Shown here piece by piece: positions 43,847 to 52,709 of a stretch of DNA of 64,000 nt (positions are counted from its first letter, which is position 1; the number at the start of each line of letters is the position of its first letter). This DNA comes from Microcoleus vaginatus HSN003. Its GTDB lineage: Bacteria > Cyanobacteriota > Cyanobacteriia > Cyanobacteriales > Microcoleaceae. The stretch is taken from the NCBI RefSeq assembly GCF_022701255.1, contig NZ_CP031705.1, positions 1,439,501 through 1,503,500 of the forward strand, written 5' to 3'. Made by a program: the position numbers and the translations under genes. The notes under the pieces are model-generated. The model worked only from the letters and a program-made list of their open reading frames with translations. It ran no database searches and was not told the origin of the DNA.

Positions 43847-44452
43847 TTAAGAGCGATCGACCAAAGAGCGAATTTTCTTCCACCAAGCAGCCGGCGAATC
43901 TTCCGGGCGATATGCGGCATCAAACATCGACAAAATTAGCGGCAAACCCCCCACCTTCGCACTCATCAACAAGTGCATTGCCAGACACAACACCAATACC
44001 ACCCAACCAGAAGCGTGTAAATAATACCAAACCCGCGTCAATTCCCCAGCCGGCAGCCATTCTTCCTTAACCATACTGCCAGAAGCGAGCGAAAAAGTCA
44101 GTGCCAGCAACATCAATGTATTCACAATCCGGTGCAAACTGTACCACCAAATCGGTTTTCCCAACTGCGTTAGTTGCCCAAAAGAATCCGGCTGCACCAA
44201 GCGTTTTTGACCTGCGTGGAAACTGTACAATGCAAAAGCCGGCATTATTCCTAACAGCAACATCTTGCCAAAAGTGCCGTGAATCCCGATAATATCTGCA
44301 ATCTGAGGTACGGGGACTTTGCCAAACCGCCCATCGTAGGTGTTGTAAACCAGAAATGCGCTCAAAATTGCTAAAAGGGCGATCGCAGCGTTAACCCCAT
44401 GCAGTAACCTGAGCAGCAATGGCTGGTACGGTCTAGATTGCGGCATAGTCAA
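43847..44452 (-). CDS. Cytochrome b/b561-type membrane protein
   Basis: This 201-residue protein has four membrane helices. Candidate haem-ligand His residues occur in LLRLLHGVNAAIAL, IIGIHGTFGKML, LHRIVNTLMLLAL, YLHASGWVVLVL and AMHLLMS. This spacing is that of the cytochrome b561 / hydrogenase cytochrome b group, which passes electrons across the membrane. No partner dehydrogenase is adjacent; a very short membrane frame follows closely. The start is ATG 44452. The electron donor and acceptor are not predictable. Confidence 0.8.
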   Translation of the reverse strand: MTMPQSRPYQPLLLRLLHGVNAAIALLAILSAFLVYNTYDGRFGKVPVPQIADIIGIHGTFGKMLLLGIMPAFALYSFHAGQKRLVQPDSFGQLTQLGKPIWWYSLHRIVNTLMLLALTFSLASGSMVKEEWLPAGELTRVWYYLHASGWVVLVLCLAMHLLMSAKVGGLPLILSMFDAAYRPEDSPAAWWKKIRSLVDRS

Positions 44453-44643
44453 TTCTGCTACTTGATAAATAATCTTTTACAGAATACAGCTAAGCGCTGA
44501 TATTTTCAACCCTCGCCACTTGTGAAATAAATTGGATTCAAAAATGAATAGATTATGATAAGAACGTAATTATATCAAAATTTAGTGTAAACTAAAACAG
44601 TCAAGAGGAACACTTTATTTATAACACCTAAGAGTTTACACAA

Positions 44644-45225
44644 ATGGATGCAGCCACTACCATATTACTTTCCTTGGGACTAGCAGCAGATGCTTTTGCT
44701 GTGGCTGTTTCGAGCGGTTTAGCAATCAAACACATGAAGGTCAATAAAGCTTTAAAAATTGCCTTATTTTTCGGAGGTTTTCAAGCTTTAATGCCCGTAA
44801 TAGGATGGTTAATCGGTCTTAGTTTTAGTTTTTTGATAACACCGATCGACCATTGGATCGCTTTTGGGCTTTTGAGTTTCATTGGCGGGAGAATGATTTA
44901 TGAATCGCTGCAAAGTGAAGAATGCGAGAAAAAGTTCAATCCCTTAGATACGGGGACTTTGATAACGCTGTCGGTGGCGACGAGTATCGATGCCCTCGCA
45001 GTTGGCATCGGATTTGCTGTCCTGAAAGATTCTATCGCTCTTGCGGTGACTGCGATCGGATTTATTACTTTCTTTTTAGCCTTTGTAGGCGTGTTTATTG
45101 GGCACAAGTGCGGCAACTTGTTTGCTAATAAAATTGAGATATTGGGCGGAGCAATTTTGATTTTTATTGGCAGCAGAATCTTGTTTCTGCACTTGACAGA
45201 AATACCATTAGTTATCGGTCATTAG
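44644..45225 (+). CDS. mntP: Manganese efflux pump MntP
   Basis: This 193-residue protein has six membrane helices in two related halves, each bearing a conserved Asp motif: LGLAADAFAVAVSSGL in the first and ATSIDALAVGIGFAVL in the second. That symmetry is the mark of MntP (formerly DUF204), which exports Mn(II). In cyanobacteria, manganese handling matters for the oxygen-evolving complex. The upstream 190 bases show no recognisable yybP-ykoY riboswitch, which controls this gene in some bacteria. Monocistronic on the plus strand. Confidence 0.92.
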   Translation: MDAATTILLSLGLAADAFAVAVSSGLAIKHMKVNKALKIALFFGGFQALMPVIGWLIGLSFSFLITPIDHWIAFGLLSFIGGRMIYESLQSEECEKKFNPLDTGTLITLSVATSIDALAVGIGFAVLKDSIALAVTAIGFITFFLAFVGVFIGHKCGNLFANKIEILGGAILIFIGSRILFLHLTEIPLVIGH

Positions 45226-45338
45226 TTATTAGTCAGGAGTCATTAGTCGAACATTGACATCAGAGTCTCTGGTGACTTCAATTCCCAATTCCCAAAAAAT
45301 GCTATAACAGCAATATTGTGTTAAAGGATAAAAATTCG

Positions 45339-45893
45339 GTGCTGAAACTTTACGGCGGAGCCCGCAGCAGGGCCTCAATTGTCAAGTGGTATCTAGAAGA
45401 AATAGGAGTTCCCTACGAATTCGTCATGCTGGATATGCAAGCAGGGGCACACTTGCAGCCAGAGTATCTCGAAATTAACCCGATCGCCAAAGTACCGGCA
45501 ATTGTTGACGGAGATTTCAAACTTTGGGAATCCGGCGCAATTCTGTTGTATTTAGCTCAAAAACATGGTAAAATGCCCGATAATTTGGAGCAGCAAGCTC
45601 AAATCGTGCAGTGGGTCATCTTTGCTAACGCCACCCTCGGCCCGGGAATATTTGTCGAAGCAAGTCGCGATCGCGAAACTCCCAAGTTGTTAAAACCGTT
45701 AAATGAAATCTTCGAGAAACAGCCATTTTTAATGGGTGATGAATTTGGCGTCGCCGACGCAGCAGTCGGGTCAATGTTGGCCTACATTCCGATGATGCTA
45801 AAACTAGACCTTAGTGCTTATCCGGCTGTTGTAGATTACATCAAGCGGATCTCAGAAAGACCGGCTTTCAAAAGTGCGATCGGCGGTAGCTGA
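45339..45893 (+). CDS. Glutathione S-transferase
   Basis: The start is GTG 45339, as an AAAGGAT ribosome-binding site lies 9 bases upstream and the product then begins MLKLYGGARSRASIVKWYLE, as in related enzymes. The 184-residue protein has the thioredoxin-like N-terminal domain (about 1-75) with PAIVDGDFKLWESGAILLYL for glutathione binding, and an all-helical C-terminal domain with FGVADAAVGSMLAYI (the conserved Asp-containing N-capping box). It conjugates or reduces electrophiles using glutathione; the substrate is unknown. The gene ends before a strong bidirectional terminator. Confidence 0.9.
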   Translation: MLKLYGGARSRASIVKWYLEEIGVPYEFVMLDMQAGAHLQPEYLEINPIAKVPAIVDGDFKLWESGAILLYLAQKHGKMPDNLEQQAQIVQWVIFANATLGPGIFVEASRDRETPKLLKPLNEIFEKQPFLMGDEFGVADAAVGSMLAYIPMMLKLDLSAYPAVVDYIKRISERPAFKSAIGGS

Positions 45894-45928
45894 AGGCAGA
45901 AAGAACAACGAAACAAAACTTAATATCT

Positions 45929-45966
45929 AAAAGCAGGGGCAATTCAAAAATTGCCCCTGCTTTTTA
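45929..45966. terminator. Bidirectional Rho-independent terminator
   Basis: A 14-base perfect stem, AAAAGCAGGGGCAA (45929-45942) with TTGCCCCTGCTTTT (45951-45964), lies between convergent GST and psbK. The A- and T-runs let it work in both directions. Confidence 0.92.
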
Positions 45967-45978
45967 ATGAAATCAAAC

Positions 45979-46116
45979 TTATCTAAATCCGACAGCCGCC
46001 TGCCAAACAAAAGCCAGCAGCAAGAAAAACACGGGAATGACCGGCAAAACATTAACCAAAGGCTCAAAAATCGAATAAGCTTCGGGCAGTTTTGCTAAGA
46101 GTAATGCAGCTTCCAT
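45979..46116 (-). CDS. psbK: Photosystem II protein PsbK
   Basis: This 45-residue single-helix subunit of photosystem II is easily missed because of its size. The translation begins [20 protein letters not shown] and continues [19 protein letters not shown] before AAVGFR-stop. The sequence KLPEAY marks the processed N-terminus of mature PsbK, the first eight residues being removed. PsbK stabilises the antenna CP43 side of the complex. It follows tgt by 60 bases on the same strand, a pairing known from other cyanobacteria, and ends at the bidirectional terminator. Confidence 0.95.
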   Translation of the reverse strand: MEAALLLAKLPEAYSIFEPLVNVLPVIPVFFLLLAFVWQAAVGFR

Positions 46117-46176
46117 GAATCAACCTACCTATCCAACACAATTTTCATAATTGTCGCATATCTTCACCCAAGGCAA

Positions 46177-47307
46177 TCATGATTGATCGACTCTCGGTGC
46201 CAGCCAGTAGGCAAACTCTTCAGTAAATCGATCGGCAAAAATCGCCTCCCGCATCCTCCCAGTAAAGCGAATCAACTCCGTGACATTGTGAATCGCCAGC
46301 AAAGTATACCCCAGCACTTCGTTAGCCCGCGCCAAATGAGCCAAATAAGCCCGACTGAATTTTTGGCAGGTATAACAAGGACAAGACTCATCCAGCGGAG
46401 CAAAATCCTCCCGGAACCGAGCATTTTTCAAACTCCAGCGTTCCCCACCCACAAAAGCCGTCCCGTGGCGGGCCAGCCGAGTCGGAATCACGCAGTCAAA
46501 CATATCTACACCACTCGCCACCGCCAGCGCCATTTCCCGATAAGTCCCAATCCCCATCAAATAACGCGGTTTATTTGCCGGCAACAGAGGCGCAGTCACC
46601 TTCACAATCTCTGCGATCAAATCCCCCGATTCCCCCACACTAACCCCGCCGATGGCGTAGCCTGGTAAATCTAAATCTACCAACTGGTTCGCCGCGCGCG
46701 ATCGCAAATCGGGGAAAACGCCCCCCTGGACGATTCCAAACAAAGCTTGATCCGGGCGCGAGTGAGCTTGAATGCAGCGTTGCAGCCAGCGGTAAGTGCG
46801 ATTTGTCGCCGCCTCCACCTCTTCCCGCGTAGCGGGGTAAGGGGGACACTCGTCAAAGGCCATAATCACATCAGCGCCCAACTCATTCTGAATTTCGATC
46901 GATCGTTCCGGCGTCAAATTAATCATGCGGCCATCGCGGGGAGAGCGAAAAGTCACCCCATTCTCAGAAATAGTCCGCATTTGGCTCAAGCTAAACACCT
47001 GAAAGCCGCCCGAATCCGTCAGCATCGGGCCCGGCCAAGCCATAAATTTGTGCAATCCACCGGCGCCTGCGACAATCGCTTCCCCCGGCTGCAAGTGCAA
47101 GTGATAAGTATTGGCCAAAACCATTTGAGAACCCGCCGCCTCAAGATGTGCCGGTGTCAAAGTTTTGACATTAGCTAGCGTCCCCACTGGCATAAATTTA
47201 GGTGTTTCCACAACACCGTGGGGAGTTGTAAAAACCCCTGCACGGGCTTGGGTATGGCTGCAATTAGCCTGACATTTAAAAGTAAATCTCGCGTTGTCTT
47301 CAGTCAT
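46177..47307 (-). CDS. tgt: Queuine/archaeosine-type tRNA-guanine transglycosylase
   Basis: This 376-residue bacterial Tgt exchanges guanine 34 of certain tRNAs for the queuosine precursor preQ1. Core motifs include [30 protein letters not shown] (catalytic Asp), [28 protein letters not shown], and [16 protein letters not shown] (nucleophile Asp). The zinc site is [17 protein letters not shown], plus a following His in [10 protein letters not shown]. The length is normal. It is the first gene of the tgt-psbK unit; the link between the two is positional and no functional tie is known. Confidence 0.96.
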   Translation of the reverse strand: MTEDNARFTFKCQANCSHTQARAGVFTTPHGVVETPKFMPVGTLANVKTLTPAHLEAAGSQMVLANTYHLHLQPGEAIVAGAGGLHKFMAWPGPMLTDSGGFQVFSLSQMRTISENGVTFRSPRDGRMINLTPERSIEIQNELGADVIMAFDECPPYPATREEVEAATNRTYRWLQRCIQAHSRPDQALFGIVQGGVFPDLRSRAANQLVDLDLPGYAIGGVSVGESGDLIAEIVKVTAPLLPANKPRYLMGIGTYREMALAVASGVDMFDCVIPTRLARHGTAFVGGERWSLKNARFREDFAPLDESCPCYTCQKFSRAYLAHLARANEVLGYTLLAIHNVTELIRFTGRMREAIFADRFTEEFAYWLAPRVDQS

Positions 47308-47489
47308 TAGTCCCCGACGATCGTTAACCGCTACTCGGCCGTCCGTGTTATCTAATCTATTGTTGTTGACATCGCGACAAAAAACTCATGACCCCGCCCA
47401 AAAACGGATACAAGTTTCCCACAATCGTCGTGGAGGGCAAAAAATTTTAGACCTTAGTTCTAACTCCCAGATTCAATGCTGCAAGTAAA

Positions 47490-47520
47490 TCTAAAATCTA
47501 AAATCTAAAATCTAAAATCG
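47490..47520. repeat. TCTAAAA heptamer tract, 4 units
   Basis: Four perfect TCTAAAA units are closed by TCG, lying between two minus-strand genes. Confidence 0.9.
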
Positions 47521-47532
47521 ACTGACTGACGA

Positions 47533-47982
47533 TTAAAAGGGGGAATCATCATCATCCAATTGCAGATCCCAGTTGCCTGAGAGTACCTGATCGACAACCG
47601 CATCCAAAGCCGCAGCATTTAAATTCCGGGCGACTTGCTCTTGCAAAGGATTGGAAAGGGGAATTAACCGCAACTGCCGTCCCTCTTGAATCAGGTCAAA
47701 ATAAGCACCATCTTCAGGGGACTGTTTCAGTTCCAGGTAATCAAAACTATACACGTTCAAATAAAGCGCATGGTTGGCAATCAGGGTAGAACGGTGGGGG
47801 TTGGCGAAGACTTCGAGTACATAACCTTCCCCTTCGCTATAAATCTGGCCATCTTGTATGTGAAGGTAGCGGACACGTCCTAAATCAAACAGCAATCTTT
47901 TGATATCGCGTTTGTTGACGACAATCCCTGTATCGATGATGCAAGGAGCAACTACCCTGTTATTCAATTGATCGTGACTCAT
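47533..47982 (-). CDS. Conserved cyanobacterial hypothetical protein
   Basis: The start is chosen as ATG 47982, because GAGGC lies about 10 bases upstream; the frame extends 42 bases further but without a better site. The 149-residue protein is soluble and mixed alpha/beta. It has KRDIKRLLFDLGRVRYLHIQ, then GYVLEVFANPHRSTLIANHA, YLNVYSFDYLELKQ and an acidic tail (LQLDDDDSPF). I do not recognise a characterised family. Coding quality is good. It is separated from tgt by a heptamer tract and stands alone. Confidence 0.7.
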   Translation of the reverse strand: MSHDQLNNRVVAPCIIDTGIVVNKRDIKRLLFDLGRVRYLHIQDGQIYSEGEGYVLEVFANPHRSTLIANHALYLNVYSFDYLELKQSPEDGAYFDLIQEGRQLRLIPLSNPLQEQVARNLNAAALDAVVDQVLSGNWDLQLDDDDSPF

Positions 47983-48245
47983 GGAGTAAAAGCCTCTGTT
48001 GTAGTATTTTCCCGTCTTGAACATCAGGGAGTTAGCTAGAATTCTTGGGAAGGGAAACGCGGATATTGAGTTTAGTCATTTTAGAGAGGGAGCTTTGGGA
48101 TCGCTGCCGACAGACGTTTTCCGGGGAAAAGAGCGGGCGACAGGAGGGAGCAACGCTCGATCCAAAAAACTAGGGTGTTACAGTCCAATTCTGGCACACG
48201 CTAATCGATTGACAACTGCATACCAGATGAAAAATTTTCTATCTT

Positions 48246-49043
48246 ATGGTGCATGATAAATGGGTTCGCTCTACGATCGACTTTTTCCGGAATCAAGGCG
48301 CTGCCATAGCAGCCGCAGTCGCTTTTTATACTTGTTTGCCGGTACCGGTGTCTTGGACTTTGGAGTTTCGGGGCATTGCCCGCTTGGCACCGGCGATCGG
48401 GCTTTTGATTGGCGGGATGGTGGGACTGGCTGATGTTGGGTTGCAGTTGTTGGGAATGCCTGCTCTGACTCGATCGGCCTTGGTGGTAGTCTTGGGCATC
48501 GCCGTGACTGGCGGGCTGCACCTAGACGGGGCAATGGACGCGGCGGACGGGCTGGCTGTACCCGACCCGGTACGCAGGCTGGAAGTCATGCGGGACAGCG
48601 TTACAGGAGCCTTTGGGGCGATGGCTGCGATCGCCATCGTGCTGCTGAAAACTGCCGCTCTCTCGGACTTGAATAACTATCGGTGGCTGGCTTTGATGGG
48701 CGTCGCCGGTTGGGGAAGGTGGGCCCAACTGGTGGCGATCGCCCGCTATCCCTATCTCCGGGCCGAGGGTAAGGGAGCTTTTCACAAGGAATCGATTTAT
48801 TCTCCTTTTGATTTTATCCCAGGAGTGCTGTTGCTGCTTAGTTTGAGCGTGGTGCAAGTTGTCTTGGAGGGCGATCGGTGGCTGTTGGCGGTGGGGATGG
48901 CTTTGGGGGGAAGTGCGATCGGAATTTTTGCCGGAGCCTGGTTTAACCACCGTTTGGGCGGCCACACGGGCGATACTTACGGTGCTGTAGTCGAGTGGAC
49001 GGAGGCTTTGTTGCTGTGTCTTTTGGCGGCTTTGGAAGGTTAA
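48246..49043 (+). CDS. cobS: Adenosylcobinamide-GDP ribazoletransferase (cobalamin synthase)
   Basis: This 265-residue multi-helix membrane enzyme joins adenosylcobinamide-GDP and alpha-ribazole to complete the cobalamin nucleotide loop (in cyanobacteria, pseudocobalamin). The defining motif is [14 protein letters not shown] (about 96-109), with acidic metal-binding residues, followed by [18 protein letters not shown]. At the C-terminus, [18 protein letters not shown] is conserved. The start is ATG 48246. I see no B12-box-like riboswitch in the 260 bases upstream. Its end overlaps the convergent nuclease-like gene by four bases. Confidence 0.94.
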   Translation: MVHDKWVRSTIDFFRNQGAAIAAAVAFYTCLPVPVSWTLEFRGIARLAPAIGLLIGGMVGLADVGLQLLGMPALTRSALVVVLGIAVTGGLHLDGAMDAADGLAVPDPVRRLEVMRDSVTGAFGAMAAIAIVLLKTAALSDLNNYRWLALMGVAGWGRWAQLVAIARYPYLRAEGKGAFHKESIYSPFDFIPGVLLLLSLSVVQVVLEGDRWLLAVGMALGGSAIGIFAGAWFNHRLGGHTGDTYGAVVEWTEALLLCLLAALEG

Positions 49044-49666
49044 ATTGTTTCTGAGTTAACGGCACCATTCTGCATCATCCAAACGAAAAAGCTGAGGATT
49101 TGCTCGACTGGGGGCAGAGGATAGACGGATAAGTCGATCGTCACAGTTTGGTTTTCGAGTTTGATAAATTGCCATTGAATGCCATTGCTCACGCTCCCAT
49201 AGATGATGGGGATGTTTTTTTCTTTGGCTTGATTGAAGCGTTGAGCGGCAACCATTTCGGCAATACACTGACCCAATCCGCTTTTGAGGTCGGTCTTTTT
49301 AGCTTCGACAATTACAACGGCGGGGGCTTCAATTTCTAGCACTTCGGACGATCGCGTCAGCAGAAAATCAAACACTCCATTCAGTCCGACAGCTTCGTCG
49401 ATGGTGAAGTCTTCGCCGGAGAAAAGGCTAATTTTGCGATCGAGAATCCGCCTCACTTCCAGCAGTACGGGATAGATGATTCCTTCCGATCGCGCTTTTT
49501 CACTTCCCGATGTGGCGACGATGGGGAGGCTATCTTTGAGGGTGCCGCTGAGGATGTCTGAGGGTGCGATCGGGTTTAGCGGAGGTATAAAGCGAGCTCC
49601 CTCTTGGACTGTCAGACCGAAAGCTTGTTTCGCTTTGGCGATCGTAGTAAATTGACTGTATGGCAT
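49040..49666 (-). CDS. PD-(D/E)XK nuclease-like protein
   Basis: This 208-residue protein resembles cyanobacterial proteins often named restriction endonuclease subunits. The fold marks are the Asp in GVFDFLLTR and, after about 20 residues, [18 protein letters not shown], matching (D)-E-x-K with a following Gln. The C-terminal part has [19 protein letters not shown]. Such proteins occur alone in many filamentous cyanobacteria, and their DNA target is unknown. No methyltransferase or helicase partner is adjacent, so it is unlikely to be a standard restriction enzyme. Tail-to-tail with cobS with a four-base overlap. Confidence 0.7.
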   Translation of the reverse strand: MPYSQFTTIAKAKQAFGLTVQEGARFIPPLNPIAPSDILSGTLKDSLPIVATSGSEKARSEGIIYPVLLEVRRILDRKISLFSGEDFTIDEAVGLNGVFDFLLTRSSEVLEIEAPAVVIVEAKKTDLKSGLGQCIAEMVAAQRFNQAKEKNIPIIYGSVSNGIQWQFIKLENQTVTIDLSVYPLPPVEQILSFFVWMMQNGAVNSETI

Positions 49667-49859
49667 AATTTTTTTAGTTCACCATTATAGGTTTTGTTTC
49701 GCTATTAATTACTGTAAATGAGATGAATCGGGGCTACAATTCTCCTCGAACGGCACAGTTGCTAGGCGAAGAGGGCATCGAGTTGAGTAAGGGATTCTTG
49801 GTCGGGTTGTCCAGTTTTGTCGAGTACATTGCGACTCGAAACTCTACCCAACAAAAACT

Positions 49860-51920
49860 TTACCGCACACCCCACACTACAATTTCCCGAGCGCTGCTCA
49901 CAAGAGTTTGCCCATCCGAGCTGATGGCAACGGATTTAACCTCGTGTGAATGTCCTTCGAGAGTTCTAATCAATTCCCCGGTGTGCAGGCTCCAAACTTT
50001 GATAGTGTTGTCATAACTTCCACTCACAATAGTTTGCCCATCAGGGCTGATGGCGACGGAATTAACTGATCGTGAATGTCCTGCAAAAGTTCTGTTCAAT
50101 ACCCCGGTGTGCAGATTCCAGACTTTAATTGTTTTGTCGTAACCCCCACCCCCGCTGACAAGGGTTTGCCCATCCGGGCTAATGGCTATGGAACTAATTA
50201 AATCTGAATGTCCTGCAAGAGTTCTGATCGATTCCCCGGTTTCCATATTCCAAACTTCGATGGTGTTGTGGCAATCTCCACTAACGAAAGTTTGCCCGTC
50301 CGGGCTGATGGCAACGCAATTAACCCCCTGTGAATTTCCTACAAGGGTTTTGCTCAATTCCCCTGTGTGTAGATTCCATACTTTGATGGTGTCCCAACCG
50401 CCACTCACCAGAGTTAGCCCATTCGGAGTGATGGCAATAGAATTAACCTGGTGTGAATGTCCTTCAAGAGTTCTGATCAATTCTCCGGTATCCAGATTCC
50501 AGATTTTGATGGTTTTGTAACTCCCACTCGCAATAGTTAGCCCATCCGGGCTGATGGCTGCGGAATTAACTGCATCTGAATGTCCTTCAAGAGTTCTGAT
50601 CGATTCCCCGGTGTGCAGACTCCAGATTTTGATAGTTTTGTCCCAACTCGCACTCACAAGAGTTCGCCCATCTGGGCTGATGGCAACGGAATTAACTACG
50701 TCTGAATGTTCTCCAAACGTTCCGATCAATTCCCGGGCTTGCAGATTCCATACTTTGATGGTTTGGTCCCCACTCCCACTCACAAGAGTTTGCCCATCTG
50801 TGCCGATCGTTACGGAATTAATTGAGCTTGAATGTCCTTCGAGAGTTCCGATCAATTCCCCGGTGTGCAGCTTCCAGATTTTGATAGTTTTGTCCCAACT
50901 CGCACTCACAAGAGTTTGCCCGTCCGGGCTGATGACGGCGCAATTAACGCTCATTGAATGTCCTGAAAGGGTTCTGGTTAATTCTCCCCTGTGCAGATTC
51001 CTGACTTTGATAGTACGGTCTCCACTCCCACTCACAAGAGTTTGCCCATCCGGGCTGATGGCAACGGAATAAACTGAGTTTGAAGGTTCTGCAAACGTTC
51101 TGATTAATTTCCCGGTGTGCAAATTCCAGACTTTGATAGTTTTGTCCACACTTGCACTCACCAAAGTTTGTCCATTCGGGCTGATGGCGACGGATGTAAC
51201 CTCGTCTGAATGTCCTTCGAGAGTTCTGATCGATTCCCCTGTGTGCAGATTCCAGACTTTAATATTGTCCCCACTCCCACTCACAAGAGTTTGCCCATCT
51301 GTGCCGATCGCTACGGAATAATTTAAATCTCCTGCAAAAGTTCTGATTAATTCCCCAGTGTCCAGGTTCCAGATTTTAATATTGTCCCAACCCCCACTTA
51401 CAAGAGTTTGCCCATCTGTGCCGATCGCTACGGAATAAACCACGTGTGAATGTCCTTCAAGATTTCTGATCAATTCCCCGGTATGCAGGCTCCAAACTTT
51501 GATAGTTTTGTCGTCACTTGCACTAACAATAGTTCGTCCATCAGGGCTGATAGCGACGGAATTAACCGAACTTGAATGCCAACCAAAATTACTTTGATAC
51601 AAGGGCTCAAAAAGTCGCCAGGGATTGTATTCTTGTAAAATCTGTTTAACTCTCGGCTCTGCCCTTTCCCGCAATAGCCGATATGCAGCCCTTTGTACCT
51701 GTTCTGATTCATCCTGCAACGCTTGAATCACCAAATCTAAACCCGCTTCTCCATACTTAAGCGCCTCGGAAACAGCAGCAATTCGTTGCTCGATAACTGC
51801 ACTCGCCAAGCGCCTCTTTACACCTTCGATACCTCCCAAAATAGCCGCGTTAGCTGGTGTTGAGGATTCACCACCAAGGACGGCATCATATTCTCTAGGC
51901 TGATTAGGATTTTGTGTCAT
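49860..51920 (-). CDS. HEAT-WD40 repeat protein with 14 near-identical blades
   Basis: This 686-residue protein has an N-terminal helical, HEAT-like part (about 1-110, with LASAVIEQRIAAVSEALKYG and LVIQALQDESEQVQRAAYRL) that is common in cyanobacterial WD40 proteins. Fourteen WD40 units follow, enough for two seven-bladed propellers. Each unit has the pattern GHSxxVNSVAISPDGQTLVS, then D-x-TIKVWNLHTGELIRTL. The units are very alike apart from a few surface positions, pointing to recent amplification and possibly to changing ligand specificity. No enzymatic domain is present. It probably serves as a scaffold; the partner is unknown. Both strands keep long open frames because of the repetition; only the minus strand codes. 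Confidence 0.92.
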   Translation of the reverse strand: MTQNPNQPREYDAVLGGESSTPANAAILGGIEGVKRRLASAVIEQRIAAVSEALKYGEAGLDLVIQALQDESEQVQRAAYRLLRERAEPRVKQILQEYNPWRLFEPLYQSNFGWHSSSVNSVAISPDGRTIVSASDDKTIKVWSLHTGELIRNLEGHSHVVYSVAIGTDGQTLVSGGWDNIKIWNLDTGELIRTFAGDLNYSVAIGTDGQTLVSGSGDNIKVWNLHTGESIRTLEGHSDEVTSVAISPNGQTLVSASVDKTIKVWNLHTGKLIRTFAEPSNSVYSVAISPDGQTLVSGSGDRTIKVRNLHRGELTRTLSGHSMSVNCAVISPDGQTLVSASWDKTIKIWKLHTGELIGTLEGHSSSINSVTIGTDGQTLVSGSGDQTIKVWNLQARELIGTFGEHSDVVNSVAISPDGRTLVSASWDKTIKIWSLHTGESIRTLEGHSDAVNSAAISPDGLTIASGSYKTIKIWNLDTGELIRTLEGHSHQVNSIAITPNGLTLVSGGWDTIKVWNLHTGELSKTLVGNSQGVNCVAISPDGQTFVSGDCHNTIEVWNMETGESIRTLAGHSDLISSIAISPDGQTLVSGGGGYDKTIKVWNLHTGVLNRTFAGHSRSVNSVAISPDGQTIVSGSYDNTIKVWSLHTGELIRTLEGHSHEVKSVAISSDGQTLVSSAREIVVWGVR

Positions 51921-52086
51921 AGCACTTTTACCTACTTACTCTACAAAAGTTGTCAGGGTGAAAAATTTTCACTTTTTCCCCACAAGGAACACCTCAAAAT
52001 TTGCACTCTTTCAGTGGCCGATTGACTACTGGGTATGGTTTTTTTTCGCGTCAATTTTTTTTGGTAATTCACGACACATCATGCGC

Positions 52087-52546
52087 TTAGCTGACTGCTT
52101 CGTTGTAGCTCAAACGCCAATATTCACAATATTCTGACAACGTGCTATCAGGAAATTTTTCTCCCATCTGGGTCAATTCAGTTGTGCGCGAGTTTAACAC
52201 AGTTTTGGGGCTTCCACCCTGTTTTTTAGGTTTGAGATGACCGAAAGCATCCAGGATACAAGCCCCCGAATTCATTCCTTCGCAGACTCAGGACGGAGAA
52301 ATAAAACACCTGTATCCGATACACAAGCCCCCGAATTTATCCGTGGGGTCAATGCTTAAATCTAAAATCTAAAATCTAAAATCTAAAATCTAAAATCGAT
52401 TGACCCGTTGTTTGTTTTGGTTTTAAGATTTTTTGAACAAACCCTTTACTCACATCAAATCTGGCGGCTAATTTCCTAATTGATATATCACCTTGTTCAT
52501 AAATTTCAACTATTTTCTCACGAAACTCGATCGAATAAGGTTTCAT
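52087..52546 (-). pseudogene. Remnant of an IS630-family transposase
   Basis: The fragment starts at ATG 52546 with a helix-turn-helix part (MKPYSIEFREKIVEIYEQGD, LAARFDVSKGFVQKIL) and breaks at a TCTAAAA heptamer tract. It resumes in GSPKTVLNSRTTELTQMGEK followed by FPDSTLSEYCEYWRLSYNEA. The catalytic DDE region is absent. The sequence differs from the IS630 element at 32-35 kb, so it is an older, separate insertion. Confidence 0.8.
52361..52398. repeat. TCTAAAA heptamer tract, 5 units, inside a transposase remnant
   Basis: Five TCTAAAA units are closed by TCG. The tract interrupts the helix-turn-helix part of the transposase remnant. The phrase ATTCCTTCGCAGACTCAGGA lies nearby (52275-52294), as at 35287. 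Confidence 0.9.
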
Positions 52547-52640
52547 TTTTTTCGCTTATCTACTAAATACAGGGTATTCTATACAGAGAATCTGCTGTAT
52601 CAAATGCGAAAAGTGTACATCGGGATTTATGGTTGGGGGA

Positions 52641-52695
52641 GGGCGGGTTTTAGAGATTGTCAATGATTGGCAAATATTCTATGTGAAACCCGCCC
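52641..52695. repeat. Inverted repeat GGGCGGGTTT / AAACCCGCCC
   Basis: The perfect 10-base arms (52641-52650 and 52686-52695) surround 35 bases just past the hom stop codon. It may assist termination, but lacks a T-run. Confidence 0.6.
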
Positions 52696-52709
52696 CTAGC
52701 AAATCACTT

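Noticed and set aside
44453..44643. yybP-ykoY manganese riboswitch before mntP
   Set aside because: The conserved loops of this riboswitch are not visible in the AT-rich leader.
48025..48245. Cobalamin riboswitch before cobS
   Set aside because: No B12-box-like sequence or matching stem arrangement could be seen.
49723..50016. 97-codon plus-strand frame upstream of and across the WD40 gene end
   Set aside because: Its second half is antisense to the last WD40 blade, and the first half does not resemble protein.
50182..51321. Long open frames antisense to the WD40 gene
   Set aside because: They arise from the repetitive blades and have no protein-like sequence of their own.
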